NCBI RefSeq assembly: GCF_000025965.1
Contig: NC_006513.1
Coordinates: 124,001-188,000 of the forward strand
Length of the DNA: 64,000 bases
Reading direction: 5' to 3'
Source of the DNA: Aromatoleum aromaticum EbN1
GTDB taxonomy: Bacteria; Pseudomonadota; Gammaproteobacteria; Burkholderiales; Rhodocyclaceae
This document shows, one piece after another, positions 49,572 through 58,371 of this stretch. The position numbers and the translations under genes were made by a program. A model generated the notes under the pieces. That model did not search any database. It was not told where the DNA came from and worked only from the letters and a program-made list of their open reading frames with translations. Every line of letters starts with the position of its first letter. Position 1 is the first letter of the stretch.

Positions 49572-50851
49572 GGGCACCTCGAATAACCCGAGGTCTTCAA
49601 TGAATCCTGCCGCGCATCTATGACCGCGAGCGAATCCGGTCCAATTTCTCTGATGAATCACCGCTTTTTCCCGGCGGTGTCGCCCCGTTTTCGCTTCGAA
49701 TCGCCTGAGGCAGCGGCGATTCGACCCATTTCGGGCGTCAGAAGGCCTCGATTCCGGCCTTCCTGAAATAGACCAGCCGCTTCAAGTTGTAGCAGGCCGC
49801 CATCATCGTCATCGCAAAGTTCGCCCGCTCCTGACCGATGGTACGCAGCAGCTTGCCACCCATCTGCTCGATGGCCCCGAATACGTGCTCGACCCGCGCG
49901 CGCGTCTTGGCGATGCGTTTGTTGCGCCGTTGCTGGCACTCGGACAGCGGCTTGTTGCGCTTGCCCTTGCGCTGGATCCGATTCCGAAACCCGTTCTCCT
50001 TCAGCCAGGCTTCACGCTGCTCGGACGGGTAGCCCCGGTCGGCATAAACATCGCGGCTCGTGTTGCGCGTGTCGAAGACGTTGTCGAAGTGCTGGCTGTC
50101 GTGCGTGCTGGCCGTGTCGGTCTCGAGTCTGCGGATGATCTTGTATTTCTTGTCTGCGTTGATCGAGAGCTTGTAGCCGAAGTGGCTCTTGCCGTGCTTC
50201 TTCGTCCAGGTCGCATCGAGATCCTTCTGGCGCCGCTTCGCCGGGCGCCACGAGGCGGGCATTGCGCCTTGCTCGATCAGTTCCTTCTCGCCGCGCCTGT
50301 TGTGCTGCTTGGGCGCCGGCACCAAGGTGGCGTCGATGATCTGACCGCCGCGCGCGATGAAGCCCTTCTGGAGCAGCTGCGCCGAGACCCCGTCGAACAA
50401 GGCCTTCGCCCCCGCCTCACCGATCCGGTTCTCGAAGGTCCACACCGTGGTGCGGTCCGGGACGTTCGTCGCGTTCGCCAGGCCGCAGAAGCGCTTGTAG
50501 CTCATGCGGTCGAGCAACTGGTATTCCATCTGCTCGTCCGAGAGGTTGTACAGGCGCTTCACCACCAGGATGCGCACCATCGTCTCGGTCGGGTACGGCG
50601 GGCGCCCGCCTTGCGCACTCACCGGACGGGGCGCCACCCGATCAACCTCGGCCGCCAACGCCGCAAAGTCGATGTGCGACTCGATCTCGGCCAGCGGGTC
50701 GCCCAGCGCGTCGATCTTCTGTCGGTGGGCATCAAAGGCAAACAGGTCGGTCTTGATGGCGCTGCGCGGTTTCATCGATGTCGGCTGTGGCGAGATTCAG
50801 GAGGATGTAATTTTACCAAGAGCGGGAGAGGCGAGGTTTTTCGAGGCGCCC
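49572..50851 (-). mobile_element. IS5-family insertion sequence
   Basis: A 1280-base element with inverted ends gggcacctcgaataacc and gggcgcctcgaaaaacc (right end read on the other strand), flanked by the 4-base repeat tgaa (49568-49571 and 50852-50855). One transposase gene lies on the minus strand. Removal restores the helicase frame (QIDIL-KKRPQDEA). Confidence 0.94.
49738..50775 (-). CDS. IS5-family transposase
   Basis: A 345-residue DDE transposase with an N-terminal DUF772-type domain (GRPPYPTETMVRILVVKRLYNLSDEQMEYQLLDR) and core residues D in GGQIIDATLVPAP, D in RDVYADRGYPS and E in RARVEHVFGAIEQMGGK with the Y(2)R(3)E(6)R-like signature region. It is complete and possibly active. The opposite-strand open frame in this stretch is an artefact of GC content. 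Confidence 0.94.
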   Translation of the reverse strand: MKPRSAIKTDLFAFDAHRQKIDALGDPLAEIESHIDFAALAAEVDRVAPRPVSAQGGRPPYPTETMVRILVVKRLYNLSDEQMEYQLLDRMSYKRFCGLANATNVPDRTTVWTFENRIGEAGAKALFDGVSAQLLQKGFIARGGQIIDATLVPAPKQHNRRGEKELIEQGAMPASWRPAKRRQKDLDATWTKKHGKSHFGYKLSINADKKYKIIRRLETDTASTHDSQHFDNVFDTRNTSRDVYADRGYPSEQREAWLKENGFRNRIQRKGKRNKPLSECQQRRNKRIAKTRARVEHVFGAIEQMGGKLLRTIGQERANFAMTMMAACYNLKRLVYFRKAGIEAF

Positions 50852-50855
50852 TGAA

Positions 50856-53562
50856 GAAACGGCCTCAGGACGAAGCCACCGGAGCCGAGATCGACCAACT
50901 CGACCGCGAGCGGCAGAAGGCCCTGGAACTGGTGAAAGAGATCAATCAGCGCGAGCTGCTCAATACCCTGACCGATGCGGGTTTGATCCCGAACTACGCT
51001 TTTCCTGAAGCCGGTGTGGAGCTCAAATCCCTGCTTTGGCGCAAGCGCGGTAGCGACGACCCTGACACCGCGGCGTATATTTCGCTGCCCGCAGAGCGCT
51101 ATGAGCGTCCAGCCCAGTCGGCACTGTCTGAGTTCGCACCCGAGAACGTATTCTATGCTAACCAGCGGCGGGTAGAGATCGACCAGATCAACATGACTTT
51201 GTCGTCGCTCGAGTCGTGGCGTCTGTGCCCCACCTGCCAGCACATGGAGAACCTCGAGATTCAAGCGGACAGCCGTGCCGCCTGCCCGCGCTGCGGGGAT
51301 CCGATGTGGGCGAATATTGCGCAGAAGCGTTCGCTATTGCGATTTCGCCAGGCTATCGCAAACAGCAATGACACCGAGGTTCGCATCGACGATAGCGCCG
51401 AGGACCGCGAACCCAAGTTTTACGTACGGCAGCTACTCGCGGACTTCGAACCCGAGAAGGTTGTGGAAGCCTGGCGCCTGAAGGCTCGAGACCTTCCATT
51501 CGGCTTTGAATTCATCGAACAGGTCCAGTTTCGCGACATCAACTTCGGCGAGCCGACCAAACCCGGTGAAGCCTATAACGTGGCGGGTCAGCAAAGATCC
51601 CGCCCGGGCTTCAAGCTCTGCCGGCACTGCGGTCAGATTCAGCGGGCGCCACGCAATGCCCGCGAGCGCGATGCTGGTCAGTTGCATGCCTTCGACTGCG
51701 AGAAGCGCGGCACGAACGACGTCGAGAACCTGATCGACTGTCTGTATTTGTACCGTGAGTTTTCATCCGAGGCATTGCGCATCCTGGTGCCGTACACCCG
51801 CTCAGGCGTGGATGAAGAGGCGGTTCAGTCCTTCATGGCGGCGGTTCAACTTGGCTTGAAAAAACGCTTCGGCGGCAAGGTGGACCACCTGCGCATGCTG
51901 ACGCAGCAAGAAGCCGGCAAGGACGGCGCGCCAGGTAGGCAGTATGTGCTGTTGTACGACTCGGTACCCGGTGGCACCGGCTATCTGCACCAGTTGTTGG
52001 CCAACGAGGCCCAAACCCTGGTGGACGTCCTGCGCCTTGCCCTGTCGCATCTGAGCGCATGCGCCTGCAATGCAGATCCGGAGAAGGATGGCTGCTACCG
52101 CTGTGTGTATCAGTATCGGCTTGGTCGTGCCATGGCCAGCGTCTCGCGCGATCGGGCACGTTCGATTCTTGAGCATTTGGTGGCCGGCCTCGACCATCTC
52201 GAAAAGGTGCCCACGGTCGCAGAGATCTACATCAATCCGAACTTCGATTCCGAGCTCGAGGCGCGATTTATCGAAGCCTTGCGCCGGCTTGGCGGCGAGG
52301 CCGGACTGCCGTTCGTAAAGCTGGTGCAAGACATTGTCCACGGTAAATCCGGTTATCTGCTGCAGGTAGGCGAGCAGCAGTACTGGGTTGAGCCGCAGGT
52401 GGACCTCGGGCCCACTGACGGCGTGATCGTGCCATGCCGCCCCGATTTCATGCTCTGGCCGGTACAAAGTCGCTCCAAGCGGCGACCGATTGCAGTGTTC
52501 TGTGACGGCTGGGCCTATCACCACGATACGGCTCGCGTCGATGCGAAAAAACGAAACGCGCTGGTGATGAGCGGCAAATACTGGGTGTGGTCGGCAACCT
52601 GGGAAGATGTGAAAACTGCGCTGGACGGTTCGGTTGAAACCGCGCTTGCGGGCATGCTCGAGCCAATGTATTACGGTGGCCAAGAGACTCTTTCACCGCC
52701 ACTGAGGGCGATGATTGACGAGCGCTTCGTGTCGCGCAATGCCGTGGCCGTGCTGATCGACTGGCTCGGCAAACCAGTTGGCGAAGCGCTTGACGAACAC
52801 AGTTTGCGCATGGCGCGCTCCGCCGGGGCGACCGCCTTTCGCATGGTGCCGAATCCAAGGGTGCCGGAACTCGCCGATGCTCGAGATGAACTGGCCAAGT
52901 TCTGGCTGAACGTGGGCGCCCTGCCCTGCGACCGACCAGAAAAGTACGTCCCCTGCGGCAACATCACGCAACCCGAGGTACGCCTGCGCTATCTATGGCC
53001 GGCCCTGCTGGCCGGCGGCTCTGCCAACGGTATGCCAGAGAAAAGCCCGGGCTTCGTGATACTTGATGACGCTTTCGCTCACGACGAGCCTGCGCGCCAT
53101 CTCGCCTGGCGCCGCTGGCTGGCGCTCTTTAACCACTTCCAGCTTCTGCCAGGCATCATGCTCGCCACGCAGGACGGTCTGGAAGCGGCAGATCACGCCT
53201 CGTTGTCGATGCCAGCTTCGAGCAACCCGGCAAGCTCGTCCCAGGGGGCGGCGCTGGCAGCGGCCTGGGAGCAAGTGCTCGATCAAGCGATGTCCGAACT
53301 CACACCGAGCCTGATGGACGTGGTCGGTGCGGGGGTTCCTCCACCCGACGAAGTGGGATTCGAGTACGCTGACCCGAAAAATGCCGACACCATCATCGCA
53401 GAAGCCGAATTGGCTTGGTGCGCCAAGAAGCTCGTATTGCTGTTGCCTGCTCACACGAACTATCAGGCTGTGTGGAAAGCACACGGCTGGACCAGCGTCG
53501 TTGCCGAAGGTGAATGGACGCAGCGGTTGATAAGCGAAATCAAAGAAGGAACAACGGCATGA
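50856..53562 (+). pseudogene. DEAD-type helicase with DUF1998, C-terminal part
   Basis: Continues 45883-49571: 3689 + 2707 = 6396 bases, 2131 residues plus stop. It begins KKRPQDEATGAEIDQLDRER, a helical linker. A zinc pair CPTC...CPRC (about residue 1357) precedes DUF1998, which shows ILVPYTRSGVDEEAV, the hallmark DSVPGGTGY (about 1600) and the CxC-x7-CYRCVYQY zinc site. After it, about residues 1720-1830 read like a PD-(D/E)XK/DUF559-type fold: PDFML, then PIAVFCDGWAYHHD and DAKKRNALVMSGKYWVW. The C-terminal 300 residues are unassigned. The stop overlaps the next gene by ATGA. Confidence 0.9.
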
Positions 53563-55634
53563 GCCTGAAACCCAAGGTCGCACTCTCGCAAGACTTTCTG
53601 GCGCGGTTGGCAAAAATTCCGGGATCAGTGCAGGGAAAGATCCTGAAATGGGCGCTGAAGTTTCAGAATGACCCGACCTCGTCCGGCATCAACTATGAGT
53701 CGATCAATGGCGCACGAGACCCGAACCTGAAGTCGGTCAGGGTCGATCAGGACTGGCGTGGCATCGTATTCAAACCGCCGGCGGGTGACGTCTACGTCCT
53801 GCTCTATGTCGATCATCATGACGACGCTTACCGTTGGGCGGAAGGGAAGAAGCTTGCGGTTAACCCGGTCACCGGTGCCCTGCAGGTGTTCGCAGTCGAG
53901 AGTGTCATGGAACCGGTACTGGCCCAAGCACGTTCGGAGGCTGCGACGCATAGGGAGATTGAAACGGAAGCACCTTCAGCCTCGTTGTTCGGCGAACAAT
54001 CGGACCATGAACTGCTCAGCCTTGGCGCCCCGGCGGAACTGCTTGGGCAGCTAAGGTCGATCGCAACAGATGTCGAACTCGACGCCCTGCAATCCCTGCT
54101 GCCGGTAGAGGCTTACGAGGGCCTGTTCCTTGTCGCTGCAGGCGATACCGTTGCGCAGGTGCTGGGCGCCCGCGAAACCCGAGTCGATCAGAAGGTAAAT
54201 ACCGACGACTTTGCCGGAGCCATCGAAACACCTGAGTCTCAAGCTCGCTTCATAGTCGTCGCTGACGAAGAAACGATGACCGCGATCCTGAACGCACCCC
54301 TTGCGCAGTGGCGCGTGTTTCTTCACCCGACGCAGCGCAAGCTTTCTATCGGCGATCGCAGTGGTTCGATGCGGGTACTGGGCGGAGCAGGAACCGGCAA
54401 GACGGTCCTAGCGATGCATCGCGCGAAATGGCTCGCCGAAAACCGGGCGAGCAGCGACAGCAAAGTGTTCTTTACCACCTTTACCCGAAATCTTGCTGCA
54501 GACATTGAGGACAACCTCAAGACGCTGTGTCCGCCCGCCACGATGCAGAAGATCGAGGTAAAGAACCTGGACGCTTGGGTCCATGGTTTCCTGCGTCGGC
54601 ACAAGTACGAACATGCAATCATCTACAACCGCAACGCGGGAGAAGCGGCCGAAGCGTGGCAGCGCGCACTGGCATTACAAGACACCAGCATGGGCCTGCC
54701 CTCAACGTTCTACGAGGAAGAACTGGAGCGAGTGGTACTGGCGCAGGGCGTAACCACTCGCGACGAATACCGCATGGCGAAGCGGGCTGGCCGTGGAACG
54801 ATTCTGAGTCGCAGCAAGCGCGACGCAATCTGGCCTGTGTTCGAGGAGTACCGTGCACAACTGGCAAGCCGCAAGCTTAAGGAAGTCGATGACGCCTATC
54901 GCGATGCAGTCAGTCTGCTCAGGAACGCTCCAGTGACTTACTGTGCGGCCGTGATCGACGAGACGCAGGATTTCGGCCCCCAGGCACTTAAGCTGTTGCG
55001 CGCAATGCTACCCACGGGGGAGAACGATCTCTTCTTCGTTGGCGACGGACACCAGCGCATCTACAGCCGCAATCGTGCTGCCATGAGCGCATGCGGCATC
55101 AACATCCGCGGGCGCTCACGGAAACTGTATCTGAACTATCGCACAACCGAGGAGATCCGCCTGCAGGCCGTGGCGGTCCTGGAAGGCTGCGAGGTGGACG
55201 ACCTTGACGATGGCTCGGACGAGGTCAAACGATACAAGTCAATCTCGCACGGCCCAGCCCCTGAGCATCTGCAATTTCAGCATCTGGACGAAGCCCTCAG
55301 GGCGATTGACGTCATTGCCGCCGCAAGCCGCGATGGGGGCGAGTCGCTGTGTGTGATTGCGCCGACCCAAGCAATGACGGAAGCAGTAGCGCGACATTTG
55401 AAGGAATGCGACATCTCTACAAAATTGTTGGGACCTGAAGAGCGCGACCAGCCCGACTCGACTACTGTGCGCATTGCGACCATGCACCGGGCGAAGGGTC
55501 TGGAGTTCGATGAAGTTGCCCTGCTTATTCCCGAAGCGTGGGGCAAAAGTGGCGATCGTGCACAGGATCAACGTCGCCTTCAGTACGTTGCAATGACGCG
55601 GGCAAAGCGCAAAGTCACGGTCATCCGTTACTGA
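53559..55634 (+). CDS. RelE/ParE-like domain fused to UvrD-type helicase
   Basis: A 691-residue protein, coupled by ATGA to the DUF1998 helicase with aagga upstream. Residues 1-105 have RelE/ParE toxin-fold character (FLARLAKIPGSVQGKILKWALKF, NLKSVRVDQDWRGIVF, VYVLLYVDHHDDAYRWA). The SF1 helicase follows: Walker A GGAGTGKTVLAMHRAKWLA (about 275-293), motif II VIDETQDFG (about 465), motif V TMHRAKGLEFDEVALLIP (about 640) and YVAMTRAKRK. It is the last operon gene and intact. The toxin-like part may be an RNA-binding module rather than an RNase; no antitoxin gene follows. Confidence 0.9.
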   Translation: MSLKPKVALSQDFLARLAKIPGSVQGKILKWALKFQNDPTSSGINYESINGARDPNLKSVRVDQDWRGIVFKPPAGDVYVLLYVDHHDDAYRWAEGKKLAVNPVTGALQVFAVESVMEPVLAQARSEAATHREIETEAPSASLFGEQSDHELLSLGAPAELLGQLRSIATDVELDALQSLLPVEAYEGLFLVAAGDTVAQVLGARETRVDQKVNTDDFAGAIETPESQARFIVVADEETMTAILNAPLAQWRVFLHPTQRKLSIGDRSGSMRVLGGAGTGKTVLAMHRAKWLAENRASSDSKVFFTTFTRNLAADIEDNLKTLCPPATMQKIEVKNLDAWVHGFLRRHKYEHAIIYNRNAGEAAEAWQRALALQDTSMGLPSTFYEEELERVVLAQGVTTRDEYRMAKRAGRGTILSRSKRDAIWPVFEEYRAQLASRKLKEVDDAYRDAVSLLRNAPVTYCAAVIDETQDFGPQALKLLRAMLPTGENDLFFVGDGHQRIYSRNRAAMSACGINIRGRSRKLYLNYRTTEEIRLQAVAVLEGCEVDDLDDGSDEVKRYKSISHGPAPEHLQFQHLDEALRAIDVIAAASRDGGESLCVIAPTQAMTEAVARHLKECDISTKLLGPEERDQPDSTTVRIATMHRAKGLEFDEVALLIPEAWGKSGDRAQDQRRLQYVAMTRAKRKVTVIRY

Positions 55635-55700
55635 CCCAGCCGCGACGAGCGGCCCGCGCGCAATCTACACCAGCGCTGTTCCCGCGACGAAAATCGCTCG

Positions 55701-55934
55701 ATGACACCAGAACAATTCGAAGCACTTGCCAAGCTCATCCGCGCGCGAGAGGGGCCTGCCCGATCCGCGGCGCGGCTCGTGCTCATAGAAGGCAAGCGGG
55801 TGAAGGCCGCCGCCGAAGCCTGCGCGTTGACGAGCCAGTCCGTCAGCAAGACAGTGCGACGCTTCCGGGAGGCGCACGCCCTACTCTGCGCGGCTTACCC
55901 ACCACAAGCAGAGAAATCCGAACGTGAAGCGTGA
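55701..55934 (+). CDS. KorA/TrfB-like small HTH protein
   Basis: A 77-residue helical protein resembling KorA/TrfB regulators of IncP plasmids: EQFEALAKLIRAREGPARSAARLVLIEGKRVKAAAEACALTSQSVSKTVRRF, with the HTH at about 35-55. No strong ribosome site is seen. It lies between the defence operon and the IS66 element and may have come with plasmid-derived DNA. The similarity is by pattern only. Confidence 0.5.
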   Translation: MTPEQFEALAKLIRAREGPARSAARLVLIEGKRVKAAAEACALTSQSVSKTVRRFREAHALLCAAYPPQAEKSEREA

Positions 55935-56038
55935 ATACCTGCGGGGGCAGCGTGGTATCCGTCCGGAAACCCCCGTTCTTCCGTTCCTGCCCGCGTTGTT
56001 GGATCGTTGTCGCTCCTTGAATAGCGGAGCAGGTGACG

Positions 56039-56461
56039 ATGGAAGGACAGTTGGGTTCGGATGGCGACAGCGGTATGGGTGCGGCGGGCGGTCGGATCGA
56101 CTGGCGCACGGGCAAGCCGATGGTGGCCCGCGACGACAGGTTCTGGCAGCAGCATGAAGCGCTGCGTCGCGAGCAGGGCCTGAGCATCCCGCAGTACTGC
56201 GAGGCGAACGGGTTGGCGCTGTCGACGTTTCGGCATCGGGTCGGGCGTCTGGTGCGCGCCGAGACCGACGTCGAGCCCGCGTCGCGGGCAAAGTCGAAGT
56301 CGGCCGATGCGCGGGGCCAGTTCATCGCACTCCCTCATGGTGCGGATGCGTCCTCCCGCAGCGCGGAAATCGAAGTGCGCCTGCCCGGCACGATGACGCT
56401 GCGTCTGCAAGGGACGGCCGCGCAGCAGGTGCTCGATCGCATCCTGGCGCAGTTGCCGTGA
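56039..56461 (+). CDS. tnpA: IS66 accessory protein TnpA
   Basis: A 140-residue IS66 Orf1-type protein (ATG at 56039 with ggag nine bases upstream; GTG at 56033 is an alternative). It contains the HTH-like FWQQHEALRREQGLSIPQYCEANGLALSTFRHRVGRL segment and a C-terminal beta part (EVRLPGTMTLRLQGTAAQQVLDRILAQL). It overlaps tnpB by four bases (GTGA). Confidence 0.88.
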   Translation: MEGQLGSDGDSGMGAAGGRIDWRTGKPMVARDDRFWQQHEALRREQGLSIPQYCEANGLALSTFRHRVGRLVRAETDVEPASRAKSKSADARGQFIALPHGADASSRSAEIEVRLPGTMTLRLQGTAAQQVLDRILAQLP

Positions 56462-56805
56462 TCCTGTCCTCGGCGGTCAGGGCCTATGTGTATAGCGAGG
56501 CGGTCGACATGAGGAAATCGATCGACGCGCTGGCGCAGCTGGTCGCCTCCTGCATGGGCATGGATCCGCTGTCGGGGCAGGTGTTCGTGTTCATCGGCCG
56601 GCGCCGCGACAAGGTGAAGCTCCTGGTGTGGGACCGCCACGGCTTCTGGGTGCTGTACAAGCGCCTGGAACGGGGCCGCTTCGCCGATCCGGCACGCCTT
56701 GCGGCCGGCGCTCTGGCGATGAGCGAACTGGTGGCGTGGCTCGAGGGTATCGATCTGGCCCGCGTGCGGCGCCTCCCGGCGGTGGCCGCGTCCCGCGTGA
56801 GCTGA
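56458..56805 (+). CDS. tnpB: IS66 accessory protein TnpB
   Basis: A 115-residue IS66 Orf2 protein with the family signature VDMRKSIDALAQLV, GQVFVFIGRRRDKVKLLVWDRHGFWVLYKRLERGRF. It starts at GTG overlapping the tnpA stop. Intact. Confidence 0.93.
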   Translation: MILSSAVRAYVYSEAVDMRKSIDALAQLVASCMGMDPLSGQVFVFIGRRRDKVKLLVWDRHGFWVLYKRLERGRFADPARLAAGALAMSELVAWLEGIDLARVRRLPAVAASRVS

Positions 56806-56883
56806 GTGCGAGGCCGCGCTCTGCCATGCAATTGGGGTTTGACCGACTGCCCCGAGGCGGCGCCCGCTGGCAAGATGGGCGCC

Positions 56884-58137
56884 ATGAATCGCCCTGCCGT
56901 CATCGATCGCGCGACCCTGCCCACCGCCGTGGAGCCGCTCCAGGATATGGTGCTGGAGATGGCCGCGCAGCTCGACGGGTTGCGGACGCAGTTCGACGCA
57001 CAGATGGAGAGCCTGCGCCACCAACTGGCCGAACTGCGCCGGCGGCTGTTCGGTCCGCGCAGCGAAGCGATCCACGCGGGGCAAGGCGAATTGTGGAGCG
57101 AGACGGTCGAAGTACCGGTGCCGCCGGAAGCGTTTCGCGAGGTCGAGGCGCACCGCCGGCGCCAACCGGGGCGTGCCGCGATCGGTGAACACTTGCCGCG
57201 GCGACGCGTCGAGCACGATCTGTCCGCGGATGAGAAGGCCAGCTTCGCCGCGGTCGAGCGCATCGGCGAGGAAGTCTCCGAGATGCTCGAGTACCTCCCG
57301 GCGCGCCTCGAAGTCATCCAGAACGTGCGCCTCAAATACCGCTGCGAGCGCGCCGACGGCAGCAGCACGATCCGCACCGCCACCGCCCAGGGTTCGCCGA
57401 TCGCCAAGAGCAACGCCGGGCCGGGGCTGCTCGCGCACGTGATGGTGTCGAAATACCTCGATCATTGCCCGCTCGCCCGTCAGCAGCGCATCCTCGCCCG
57501 CGACGGCGTCGTGATCGCGCGCCAGACGCTGTGCGACCGCGTGCTCGACGGGGCCGAGCTCTTGAGCGTGCTGATGCCGGTGCTGCATCGCCACGTGCTC
57601 GCGAGCCCGGTGATCTTCACCGACGACACGACGCTCGCGCTGCAGGCACCGGGCAAGACCGTCACGGCGCGGATGTGGGCATATATCTGGCCGGCGGCCA
57701 TCGCAAGGATGAGCACGGGCGTTGGCAGGCGGTGGCGCCGGCGGCACTGTACGACTTCACGCTCGATCGCAGCGGCGCGCACCCGCATCCTCGGGGACTG
57801 GCGTGGCTATCTGCAAGCCGACGACTACAGTGGCTATCACGCGAGTTTCCGCGAAGGGGTGACTCACGTCGCCTGTTGGGCTCACGCGAGGAGGAAATAC
57901 TTCGACGTGGTCAAGGCGATGCCCAAGGGGGCCCGGCCGGGACTTGCGCATCATGCGCTGCGCTTCATCGGGTTGATCTACCGCATCGAAGGGCAGATCG
58001 CGGAGGCCGATCCCGACGTCCGACGCCAGCTCCGACAACAGCGCACGAAACGCGTGCTCGCCTGGTTTCATCGCTGGCTCACCGCGCACGCCCCGACCCT
58101 GCTGCCGAAGTCGCCGCTGGCGAAAGCCTTCGCCTAT
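56884..58137 (+). pseudogene. tnpC: IS66 transposase TnpC, frameshifted and truncated
   Basis: IS66 DDE transposase with the N-terminal coiled coil (MVLEMAAQLDGLRTQFDAQMESLRHQLAELRRRLFGPRSE), a TnpC zinc/IS66 domain, and D in VIFTDDTTLALQAPG. Between about 57686 and 57790 the family sequence (GGHRKDEHGRWQAVAPAALYDFTLDRSGAHPHP) is in another frame. The frame then returns for LGDWRGYLQADDYSGYH, so two compensating indels garble about 35 residues in the core. The 3' end is lost at KAFAYC, before the catalytic Glu region. Not functional. Confidence 0.88.
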
Positions 58138-58371
58138 TGCGGATTCCGACCCAACGTGACCGCTGACTCCGAAATAGTGTGACCGGTGAATCCGCGGTCG
58201 TGACCGCGGATTCCGATTTGATCGTGACCGATTTCGGCGAGTTGTCGGAATGGGCGGTCACGATGTCGGAATCAATGGTCACGATCAAATCGGAACGGGT
58301 TTGTGAGGCCAAGCGTGGCAACGTCGTTTGTCAGGCCGGCTACCCTCGCGCGCTTTGCGCGGAGACCGAGG

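Larger units (their letters stand above)
55935..58137 (+). mobile_element. IS66-family element, 3' truncated
   Basis: Contains tnpA, tnpB and most of tnpC in IS66 order. The left end was not resolved and lies somewhere in 55935-56030. The right part is missing: tnpC stops matching at 58137, where IS21 copy 3 begins, and no IS66 continuation is found after 60894. The 'IS66 orf' cassette here is thus a remnant. Confidence 0.75.

Noticed and set aside
49885-50855. Upstream extension of the DUF1998 C-terminal frame
   Set aside because: This part is the antisense of the IS5 transposase. The native frame resumes only after the target duplication at 50856.
45883-53562. Canonical Druantia locus
   Set aside because: Size and DUF1998 fusion resemble DruE, but no DruA-D, DruF-G, DruH or DruM partner in the known order is recognised. 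The methyltransferase here is of the Eco57I/PglX/DrmMI type.
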